From JADFRG01 sp036986135 (GTDB lineage: Bacteria > Chloroflexota > Anaerolineae > Anaerolineales > E44-bin32): a stretch of DNA of 19,908 nucleotides. The translations under genes were made by a program, and so were the position numbers. Below are positions 13,659 to 19,442 of this stretch, piece after piece. The stretch is from NCBI GenBank assembly GCA_036986135.1, contig BTQZ01000047.1, forward strand, positions 1 to 19,908, given 5' to 3'. Below the pieces are notes generated by a model. That model saw only the letters and a program-made list of their open reading frames with translations, searched no databases and was not told where the DNA came from. The number at the start of each line of letters is the position of its first letter. Position 1 is the first letter of the stretch.

Positions 13659-14813
13659 ATGTCAAACCCAAACGAAATTCATCGAGCCTATGAGCAGGGC
13701 CAGTCGTTCTGGCTGGATTACATCCGTCGCGATTTGGTTGAAGACGGTGAACTGGCCAGGTTGATCCGGGCCGATGAAATCCGCGGCGTCACCTCAAACC
13801 CTAGCATATTTCAGCAAGCGATCGGCGAATCGGATCTGTATAGCGCCGCTATGCGGCCGATGGCGCACGCCGGATGGAGCGCCGAGCGCATCTTTGAGGC
13901 CCTGGCGGTTGAGGACATTCGCGCCGCAACCGACCTTTTTCTCCCGCTCTATGAGGGCACGGATGGGAGGGACGGATTCGTCTCGATCGAGGTCAATCCA
14001 GAGCTCGCGGCGGATACTCAAAAGACACTGGAAGAGGCGCGCAGGCTCTGGGAGTGGGTGAATCGCCCGAATCTGATGGTCAAAATTCCTGCCACACGGG
14101 AGGGAGTGCCCGCGATCGAGCAGGCAATTTTCGAAGGGATCAACATCAATGTCACATTGATCTTCTCCCTGGAGCGCTATTCGGAAGTCGTGGAGGCTTA
14201 CATCGAAGGCCTGGAACGCCGGGCCGCGGCAGGTGAGTCCCTGGACCGAGTGGCCTCGGTCGCCTCTTTCTTCATATCAAGGGTGGACTCGGCCGTGGAT
14301 CGCAGGCTGGATGACATCATTCGGGAGGAAGGTCCAGGAGCGGAGCGAGCTCAGGCCCTGCTGGGCAAGGCGGCCATCGCTAATGCCAAACTGGCCTACG
14401 CTCAGTTCGAGGCGGTCTTCGAGGGAGCACGCTTTGCTCCGCTAAAGCAGGCGGGAGCCCGATTCCAGCGCCCGCTTTGGGCTTCTACCAGCACCAAGAA
14501 CCCAGGCTATTCGGACGTGCTGTACGTCGATGAACTTATCGGGCCGCACACGGTCAACACCGTGCCCCCAAAGACCCTGAAAGCATTCCGCGAGCACGGC
14601 AAGGCAGCTCCTAATCTCGAGCAGGGCCTTTCGGACGCCCGTGCGCAGCTGGAGGCGCTCGCGACGATGGGGATCTCCATGAAGGACATCACCTACGAAT
14701 TAGAGGTAGAGGGCGTGGAGGCCTTTGCGCGCTCTTATGCAGAGCTCATCCTTGTTTGTTGTGGCGGGTTCGCAGGCGCAGCCCTTCGCCAAGCTGTTGG
14801 GCGCCTGGGATAG
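13659..14813 (+). CDS. tal: Transaldolase (C-terminal tail read from an out-of-frame junction)
   Basis: Transfers dihydroxyacetone units between sugar phosphates; partner of the transketolase upstream. The longer TalB-3/mycobacterial-type family is evident from GVTSNPSIFQQAI, LMVKIPATREGVPAIEQAI (Schiff-base K142), GININVTLIFSLERY, ASVASFFISRVDSAVDRRLD and WASTSTKNPGYSDVLYVDELIG. Family similarity ends at about residue 364 (VEAFARSYAELI). The last 20 residues (LVCCGGFAGAALRQ...) look like the wrong frame of the following isomerase domain, so the normal end was lost. In many Chloroflexota and other bacteria this type of transaldolase is fused to phosphoglucose isomerase; here the fusion has been broken (see the next gene). 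The enzyme itself looks catalytically intact. Confidence 0.93.
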   Translation: MSNPNEIHRAYEQGQSFWLDYIRRDLVEDGELARLIRADEIRGVTSNPSIFQQAIGESDLYSAAMRPMAHAGWSAERIFEALAVEDIRAATDLFLPLYEGTDGRDGFVSIEVNPELAADTQKTLEEARRLWEWVNRPNLMVKIPATREGVPAIEQAIFEGININVTLIFSLERYSEVVEAYIEGLERRAAAGESLDRVASVASFFISRVDSAVDRRLDDIIREEGPGAERAQALLGKAAIANAKLAYAQFEAVFEGARFAPLKQAGARFQRPLWASTSTKNPGYSDVLYVDELIGPHTVNTVPPKTLKAFREHGKAAPNLEQGLSDARAQLEALATMGISMKDITYELEVEGVEAFARSYAELILVCCGGFAGAALRQAVGRLG

Positions 14814-15444
14814 AGCCGTGCATCGAGCAGGCGGGCGTGCGGGAAGCCATTTTGTGGCTCTTACTAGGCCCGCATCCCCGGTCGAGCGGCACGCTCTCCG
14901 GAACGATTACCGCCTGCTGATCTACGCCGAGGAAATGGAGCGAGGCCTAATCGGCGGGCTGGAATTTGCGCAGGTCGGCGCTCTTGGCGGAGATCCGCAG
15001 GAATTGGTCGAGGGCGCGGCACGAATGAAGGTTCTCACCGCGCCGGGAACAGAGGCAGCCCGAAATGAGGGCCTTTATCTGGGCGCGGTGATGGCCGCGG
15101 CCGGCGCCGCAGGGCTGCGGCTGAGCCTGGCGGCTGATCCGGAATTCGAATCACTCGCAGAGTGGATTACCGAGCACGTTCGATCCCGAATGAGATTGCC
15201 AATCGAGGTTGGGGGGCCAGAGCATGATGCCCGGGCCACGGTTTACCTGCGAATCAATGGAGAACGGGACGGCGAGGTGGCAAAGTGGATCGCCGCCGGC
15301 GTCCCGGTCGCGATCCTGGAAGTTGAGAATGGAGTGCGCGGATTTGGTGCGGAAGCCGTCCGCTGGGAGCTGGCTGTGGGGATCGCCGCGCACCTGCTGA
15401 AGGACAAGTGGTATACGGCCAGCGTGGGTTGCGCTCGCGGATAG
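14737..15444 (+). CDS. Truncated phosphoglucose-isomerase-like SIS domain, remnant of a tal-pgi fusion
   Basis: About 235 residues resembling the second half of the isomerase part of bifunctional transaldolase/glucose-6-phosphate isomerases. SLFVVAGSQAQPFAKLLGAWDR...GSHFVALTRPASPVE matches the usual LFVVSSKSGTTTE...HFVAITDPGTPLE pattern, and the later ATVYLRINGE and GAEAVRWELAVGIAAHLL match VFVYL... and GAEFFRWEFATA...L. The sugar-phosphate loop SKSGTTTE is replaced by AGSQAQPFA, the N-terminal SIS half (GMGGSSL region) is missing, and the usual INPFDQP ending is absent. It is in frame +1 relative to transaldolase and overlaps its last 77 bases. The start is uncertain (ATG 14737 or TTG 14725; neither has a good ribosome site). 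Probably inactive as an isomerase, yet the frame is fully open. Confidence 0.6.
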   Translation: MQSSSLFVVAGSQAQPFAKLLGAWDRAVHRAGGRAGSHFVALTRPASPVERHALRNDYRLLIYAEEMERGLIGGLEFAQVGALGGDPQELVEGAARMKVLTAPGTEAARNEGLYLGAVMAAAGAAGLRLSLAADPEFESLAEWITEHVRSRMRLPIEVGGPEHDARATVYLRINGERDGEVAKWIAAGVPVAILEVENGVRGFGAEAVRWELAVGIAAHLLKDKWYTASVGCARG

Positions 15445-15455
15445 ATGAAATTCCA
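15417..15455 (+). repeat. 39-bp inverted repeat, left arm
   Basis: GGCCAGCGTGGGTTGCGCTC... is the reverse complement of 15815-15853 with a single mismatch (38/39). The arms enclose 359 bp. This arm contains the stop codon of the truncated isomerase remnant and lies where its similarity to the isomerase family ends. Confidence 0.9.
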
Positions 15456-15679
15456 GGACTGGATATGACGTATGGTGCTCTTCAGCAGGCGGCCATGATG
15501 GCCGATTATGGGCAGCTAAAGAAATCGGGCGCGCAAGTGTGTGCAATCCAGCTAAAATCGCCCATCACCCTGAGCCAATGGCTCAGAGTGTTGCGCGCGG
15601 CAAGCGAGCGCTCAGCCCATCGGATACGAGACGGTATCAAGGCCTCGCCCGAGCTACAGGGAACGTGAGAGTGGGGGGG
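15456..15679. other. Intergenic segment inside the inverted repeat
   Basis: No convincing gene. A short plus-strand frame crosses it without recognisable features. It contains a perfect 7-bp hairpin CTGAGCC-AAT-GGCTCAG at 15570-15586, which extends with one mismatch to CAC/GTG, and a TAAAAT box at 15553-15558 without a matching -35. It probably carries the promoter or leader of the nuclease-like gene. Confidence 0.4.
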
Positions 15680-16459
15680 GTGTTGACGCGACCTCGATCT
15701 ACTGTTCCCAAATTGGACGGCATTCTGGCCGGCGCTGACGAGCCGGTCTTTCGCGTCTTGCCGCAGCGCGTGATGGACGACATGAAGCGCTCTCGCTCTG
15801 AAAGTGCGCTTCTGTGGAATTCCATCTATCCGCGAGCGCAACCCACGCTGGCCATGGCCGAACTTCTATCGTTGACGCCACTCTGGGGCTCGGGCATCGA
15901 GCCCATTTTGGACAGTCTCATTCCATATTATTGGGGCTTCGATCAAACGGGTGTTCGCCTGCCGCAATTGGATCGCGTTCTGGAGGCGATAGACGGTCCT
16001 GGTCCGCGAACAGAAGTGGATTTATTCCTGCTTGGCGAGAGTGAATTGATCCTAGTCGAAGCCAAACAAATGGCGGGATTGGGGACGTGCGGCCGATACG
16101 GCTCGGGGCGATGTCCTGAGATTCGCTCCCTTCCATCGGAGCCAGGCTGCCGCTATTGGGCGGAGGACGAATCGCTGTTTTCAACAGTGATTGATTTCGG
16201 ACAAAAGCCTGGATCGGATGATCCGGCGCCTCCGTGCAACCGCCACTACCAGTTGGGACGGACCGCCCTGGTTGGAAATGCACTGGCCGAGCGATTGAAT
16301 CGTCGCCTGCACCTGTGGCTTATGCTCCCAAGGACGAGATGGCGTGCTCTCGAGCGCCATTGGATCGATTTCTCAGAGCGAATCACGGACGACCAACTTT
16401 GGAGGCGGCTTCGGGTTCTGGCCTGGGAAGACATCCACGACCTCGTCCCCCGGCCCTAG
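15680..16459 (+). CDS. PD-(D/E)XK-nuclease-like protein of unknown function
   Basis: The protein has about 259 residues from the GTG at 15680; the frame is open back to 15539 and ATG 15773 is another candidate start. The visible core is EVDLFLLGESELILVEAKQ (codons 16013-16069): a D followed 13 residues later by E-x-K in paired beta strands, the layout of PD-(D/E)XK nucleases. Next comes GLGTCGRYGSGRCPEI and a cysteine-containing stretch, then a helical C-terminus rich in Trp and Arg (LMLPRTRWRALERHW, RRLRVLAWEDIHDL). I recognise no specific family. No methylase or other restriction partner lies nearby. The right arm of the 39-bp inverted repeat is coding here (WNSIYPRAQPTLAMA), so this is probably the source copy. 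Confidence 0.6.
   Translation: MLTRPRSTVPKLDGILAGADEPVFRVLPQRVMDDMKRSRSESALLWNSIYPRAQPTLAMAELLSLTPLWGSGIEPILDSLIPYYWGFDQTGVRLPQLDRVLEAIDGPGPRTEVDLFLLGESELILVEAKQMAGLGTCGRYGSGRCPEIRSLPSEPGCRYWAEDESLFSTVIDFGQKPGSDDPAPPCNRHYQLGRTALVGNALAERLNRRLHLWLMLPRTRWRALERHWIDFSERITDDQLWRRLRVLAWEDIHDLVPRP
15815..15853 (-). repeat. 39-bp inverted repeat, right arm
   Basis: Reverse complement of 15417-15455 with one mismatch. Similarity stops abruptly on both sides. This arm is in-frame coding sequence of the nuclease-like gene. Confidence 0.9.
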
Positions 16460-16496
16460 GGGCCTGTCCTTCCCAAGAACAAGTTCCCCGGAAAAA

Positions 16497-16926
16497 CTAG
16501 CGCGGATCAACCAGCACCCAGAGGAGGCCTGACTCATCGGCCAATGACTCCAACGCCGTTCCTATAACTGTAAACTGTGAGGCTGAATCAACCTGATTGA
16601 GACGCATACTCACAGAGTTACCATTTGTTGGTGAAAGCACCAATGAATCGCCTGCCCGGATGGCGCCCGCTGAAGCATCCACCTTAACCTGGGCATCCCT
16701 TTTGCCTTCACGGTCATGAGATTGCCAGGGGCCCTAGACCGTCGGCGGCTTGCACCACGCTTACCACCGCATCGGACGGATTAGCAGCGGCGCTCCGCAC
16801 CAGCAGCAACGGCTCAGTTGACTCTGGAAGGGGAGCGGCGATGCCGCTGGCCACTACCAGGTCGCCATTTTCTAGAGCGACGTCGCCGCCGTTTTGGGCC
16901 GTGAAGGTAGAGCCGTCACCGGTTGC
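16497..16926 (-). pseudogene. Frameshifted C-terminal remnant of a secreted repeat/adhesin-type protein
   Basis: Two reading frames on the minus strand join to one recognisable protein end. Frame one (16926 to the TGA at 16714-16716) reads ...GGDVALENGDLVVASGIAAPLP...LLLVRSAAANPSDAVVSVVQA. Frame two (to the stop at 16497) reads DAQVKVDASAGAIRAGDSLVLSP...QFTVIGTALESLADESGLLWVLVDPR. From memory, both halves belong in this order at the C-terminus of secreted proteins with VALENGDLVV and VKVDASxGPIxxGDLLxxSP...VIGKALEPL motifs. The break lies around 16690-16725. There is no start codon or ribosome site. The first frame is in the same frame as the S74 gene, directly after its TAA. Confidence 0.65.
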
Positions 16927-18342
16927 TTACGGAGCAGCCGGAGTCGTGATTCCTAATAGGCTCTTAATGGCCTCAATATCGGCCTTGAGCATGGCGTTTT
17001 CCCGCTGTAGACTTTCGATCATCGCCTGTTGTTCTTGAATGGCGGCCACGGCCAGGATACCGAAGTCGCTGTAAGCCAGCCCTTTCATGCCGTCTTCATC
17101 GGTTTTCACCAGCCCGGGGAAGACAGCCTCCACTTCCTGGGCGATGAAACCGTTGACCCGGGTGCTCTTGGGGTCGGTGATGTAGCTGTAAGTGACCGGG
17201 TTCAACTGCATCACCCCGTCCAGGACACTGCCTAATGGCGCCACACCCTCTTTTAGCGCCCGGTCAGAGGGCACGACATATGTTCCCGTTCCCGTTTGAA
17301 TATAAGCCAGGCGGGTGCCGTTCTCGGCGAAGCTTAGATGTAATCCCGTGTGGAGTATCTTCCAGTTGGAACCTCCCGAAACTGCAAGCCTTATGCCGCC
17401 CGCGCCGGAGGAATTGCCGTCAGACTGAACCATGTGGATATCGGCCGTTGGTGCGGTCGTGTTTATCCCCACCCGGCCGCCAAAATAGCCGGCCACATTT
17501 CTGGCAGAAGCTCCGGAAGCAGCGGCATAGATACCGTAGTTGCTGGTGCCCGTTCCATTGGCGACGAATATGCCGGCATAATTCGCTGAGTTGTTGTCGT
17601 TGTTCCAGCCATAGACGGCCGCGCCGTTACTGCCGGCCGCAGGCTTCAAACCCAGCACCCCCACATTTGTCACGTTAACCGGTAGTCCGCTGGGGCTAAG
17701 CACGCCCAGTTGTCCCTCGGCGTAGATCGTTGATCCAAGCTGATCGGCACCACGAACCGCCGCTCTGCCGCCCGTGTAGTTTTGCACATTCAGGCCATTC
17801 CCGCCCGGATCGGTCAATGAGCCTAAGGCCACATCGCCACTGTGATAGATCTGGCCGGATGTTCCTGAACCGCTAAAGTAAGCCCACGGGGCGCCGGCTA
17901 ATCCACTCCAGGGGGCGGTATTGGCATAGGAAGCATAAGGCACCGGCGTGAGCGCCTGTCTTGGACTCAACATGGTATAGCCCGGATCGCCGGGCCCTTG
18001 CACCTCGATCGCCAGCCACAGCGCGGTGCCGTCGAAGACCGCCCCGAAATCCAGCGTGACGCTGAACACCCCATCGACCACGCTCACACCGGACTTCGTC
18101 TGCGTGGAACCAGCTTGAGCGCCGGCTGTAGGAGCATCCCAGAGCGAAAAGCGCAGATTATACGATCCGTTAGCCGGGCTGCCGAGATCCTCGATGTAGC
18201 CCTGGTAGGTGAAAGCCGTGCCCACCGGCGCCAGAAGGGGCGCGCCATCCGGGGCGGCCTGCACGATGCCGGTAGAGGCCAGCGCGCCCACCAACAATCC
18301 CATAAATATCGCCCCAATCATCCAAGCCCATTTCTTCTTCAT
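16927..18342 (-). CDS. Secreted protein with C-terminal peptidase S74 (intramolecular chaperone) domain
   Basis: Exported, probably cell-surface, 471-residue protein. Signal peptide at residues 1-30 (MKKKWAWMIGAIF...GIVQAA, with a cleavable VQAA). Residues about 42-140 form a beta-rich domain (FTYQGYIEDLGSPANGSYNLRFSLWDA...VDGVFSVTLDFG...LTPVPYASYA) common in bacterial secreted proteins. A glycine-rich middle with GVLGLKPAAG, VYGWNND and YGIYAAASG motifs leads to GYFGGRVGINTTAPTADIHM. The S74 domain starts at PSDRALKEGV (S359 and K364, the auto-cleavage dyad positions), continues VNGFIAQEVEAVFPGLV, and ends in a coiled coil at about 435-463. In known cases this domain trimerises and cleaves itself. 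AAAGGAG precedes the ATG. Confidence 0.88.
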   Translation of the reverse strand: MKKKWAWMIGAIFMGLLVGALASTGIVQAAPDGAPLLAPVGTAFTYQGYIEDLGSPANGSYNLRFSLWDAPTAGAQAGSTQTKSGVSVVDGVFSVTLDFGAVFDGTALWLAIEVQGPGDPGYTMLSPRQALTPVPYASYANTAPWSGLAGAPWAYFSGSGTSGQIYHSGDVALGSLTDPGGNGLNVQNYTGGRAAVRGADQLGSTIYAEGQLGVLSPSGLPVNVTNVGVLGLKPAAGSNGAAVYGWNNDNNSANYAGIFVANGTGTSNYGIYAAASGASARNVAGYFGGRVGINTTAPTADIHMVQSDGNSSGAGGIRLAVSGGSNWKILHTGLHLSFAENGTRLAYIQTGTGTYVVPSDRALKEGVAPLGSVLDGVMQLNPVTYSYITDPKSTRVNGFIAQEVEAVFPGLVKTDEDGMKGLAYSDFGILAVAAIQEQQAMIESLQRENAMLKADIEAIKSLLGITTPAAP

Positions 18343-18609
18343 GATCCATCTCCTTTGTAAAGTTGAATGCAGCAGGACCCTACCTCGGGTTGAGGGTCAG
18401 GTCCTGTTTGGAACTACGCTGCGTACACATTCGCTCGTGGCACCACCATATAAATGAGTGGACTGTTGCATAAAAGTGTTTACCCCTTCAGCAAGCCATG
18501 CCATCTTGCCTGAACTAAGATAGGCCGCGGAAGGGGGAGCGCTCTCAGAAACCAAAGGAACCCGCTTCTTCCCTATTTCGGGGTCTTGGGTTTGCTCCCG
18601 TTCTCGAGC
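18343..18609. other. Intergenic region with structured minus-strand leader
   Basis: No gene seen. On the minus strand, upstream of the S74 gene, two mutually exclusive stems share bases: outer 18373-18379/18400-18406 (CAGGACC/GGTCCTG) and inner 18376-18381/18393-18398 (GACCCT/AGGGTC). At 18535-18599 nested complementary blocks (GGGAGC/GCTCCC and AACCC/GGGTT) follow the stop of the small secreted gene and may act as its terminator, although no clear T-tract is present. Confidence 0.35.
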
Positions 18610-18891
18610 CTATCGCTGAATCAGCGGCAGGAACAGCTCATACAGCAAGGCGACGAAGCGGCCCCAGAACCCGCCGGAGACGGCGTAATCCCCGCCGCTC
18701 ATGGTCCCAGCATCCGGCTGCCCGATGGTCCCTGAAAGGCTGTAATTCCCGCCGGTGCTCGTGCCGCCGCCACCGTCGATGGTGTACAAATCTAGGACGT
18801 AGTCTCCGCCGCTGGAAGCCAATGCCGTTCCTACAACAGCCATGACGAGCAATAACAACATCGCTAGCAGAATGATCCATCGTATCTTCAT
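18610..18891 (-). CDS. Small secreted protein with Chloroflexota-type LPL tail
   Basis: A 93-residue exported protein of unknown role. Signal peptide MKIRWIILLAMLLLLVMAVVGTALAS (residues 1-26). The mature part is Gly/Ser/Thr-rich with near-repeated units: GGDYVLDLYTIDGGGGTSTGG, NYSLSGTIGQPDAGTMSGGDYAVSGGFWG. This NYxLSGTIGQPDAGxxSGGxYxxSGGFW pattern is common in secreted proteins of several phyla. It ends LYELFLPLIQR, resembling the short hydrophobic-LPL-hydrophobic-Arg tail seen on many Anaerolineae exported proteins. The ATG at 18891 has a strong AAGGAGGG at seven bases; a longer frame upstream is open but has no comparable site. It lies 31 bp after the fragment gene upstream and may be co-transcribed with it. 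Confidence 0.8.
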   Translation of the reverse strand: MKIRWIILLAMLLLLVMAVVGTALASSGGDYVLDLYTIDGGGGTSTGGNYSLSGTIGQPDAGTMSGGDYAVSGGFWGRFVALLYELFLPLIQR

Positions 18892-18922
18892 AACCTTCCC
18901 TCCTTTCACCATGCAGTTCATC

Positions 18923-19264
18923 CTATCGGCCGCTCGTATAAACCACCGCAAGAAGGCAGACCCTGTATTCCTGCCCGTTGCTTGCCACGGTCTCCGTCAC
19001 CGCGTCCCAATCGACGGTCTCAGTGGCCTTGCCCAGCGTAAAGCTGTGAAGCAGGTCGTCATCCTGCCGCTGCCCGTACCCGGGAAGCTCTGATGTGCTG
19101 ATGTGTTCCCCTGCCTCAATATCGCCGTTGTGAGGATAGACACAAAAAAACCCACCTTCGTCCAGGCGGGCTTCACCGATCACCCGTTGTATTGTATTAG
19201 CACCTCCACAAGCGAGCACTGTATAGCCAGATGTGGCACCTCTATTGACTATACGGTAGATCAA
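18923..19264 (-). CDS. C-terminal fragment of a tail-appendage/adhesin-like protein
   Basis: A 113-residue frame from TTG at 19264 to TAG, with no ribosome site. The sequence GEARLDEGGFFCVYPHNGDIEAGEHISTSELPGYGQRQDDDLLHSFTLGKATETVDWDAV...YRVCLLAVVY closely resembles, from memory, the C-terminal domain of phage and virus tail-appendage or adhesin proteins (the NGDIxxGDYIxSSxIPGYGxKQDDDLLHNYTVAK pattern, possibly of the auto-cleaving Peptidase_G2 type). It lacks the long N-terminal shaft of such proteins; in-frame sequence continues upstream only to a TGA near 19302. It is therefore probably a 5'-deleted remnant rather than a working gene. A terminator-like hairpin lies within it. Confidence 0.5.
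   Translation of the reverse strand: MIYRIVNRGATSGYTVLACGGANTIQRVIGEARLDEGGFFCVYPHNGDIEAGEHISTSELPGYGQRQDDDLLHSFTLGKATETVDWDAVTETVASNGQEYRVCLLAVVYTSGR
19142..19173 (-). terminator. Rho-independent-terminator-like hairpin inside the fragment gene
   Basis: On the minus strand CCCGCCT and AGGTGGG form a 7-bp stem (one G-T pair) around GGACGA, followed by seven T residues. In the reading frame this encodes ARLDEGGFF. It would stop minus-strand transcription coming from the recA upstream region. Confidence 0.4.
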
Positions 19265-19309
19265 GTCTTGGAGGTTGTCAACGGTTATGACTGAGCCTCA
19301 GACATGAGT

Positions 19310-19366
19310 TCGGACAATTGCACTAATGACAAAAAATGTCCGAGCTCCTGTCTGGAGGTCAGGAGC
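19310..19366. other. Tandem hairpins upstream of the recA promoter
   Basis: Two back-to-back perfect 7-bp stems: TCGGACA (19310-19316) with TGTCCGA (19337-19343), and GCTCCTG (19344-19350) with CAGGAGC (19360-19366). They end six bases before the recA -35 box. They could terminate incoming transcription or bind a regulator; no T-tract is present. Confidence 0.4.
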
Positions 19367-19371
19367 AAGAG

Positions 19372-19399
19372 TTGACAACTAGAACGATTGTGCTATACT
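19372..19399 (+). promoter_or_regulatory. recA promoter (extended -10)
   Basis: Perfect TTGACA (19372-19377), a 16-base spacer and TATACT (19394-19399) with the extended TGc element directly before it. The predicted transcription start is near 19406, inside the SOS box, and leaves a leader of about 37 bases before recA. Confidence 0.75.
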
Positions 19400-19403
19400 G
19401 AAT

Positions 19404-19417
19404 CGAACAGACGTTCT
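19404..19417 (+). promoter_or_regulatory. SOS box (LexA/DinR site) for recA
   Basis: CGAACAGACGTTCT contains a perfect GAAC-N4-GTTC palindrome, differing from the Gram-positive-type consensus CGAAC-N4-GTTCG only in the last base. It overlaps the predicted recA start of transcription, an ideal repressor position. Confidence 0.7.
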
Positions 19418-19442
19418 GATCCTAATCAAAGGGGAGCATATC

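Noticed and set aside
15570..15586. Hairpin CTGAGCC-AAT-GGCTCAG as a transcription terminator
   Set aside because: No T-tract follows on either strand; kept only as a note on the intergenic segment.
15417..15853. The inverted-repeat pair as terminal repeats of an insertion sequence
   Set aside because: The enclosed 359 bp encode no transposase, no target-site duplication is visible outside the arms, and one arm is in-frame coding sequence.
15918..16283. 121-residue minus-strand frame opposite the nuclease-like gene
   Set aside because: The plus frame has the D...ExK strand pattern, whereas this frame is low-complexity and shadow-like.
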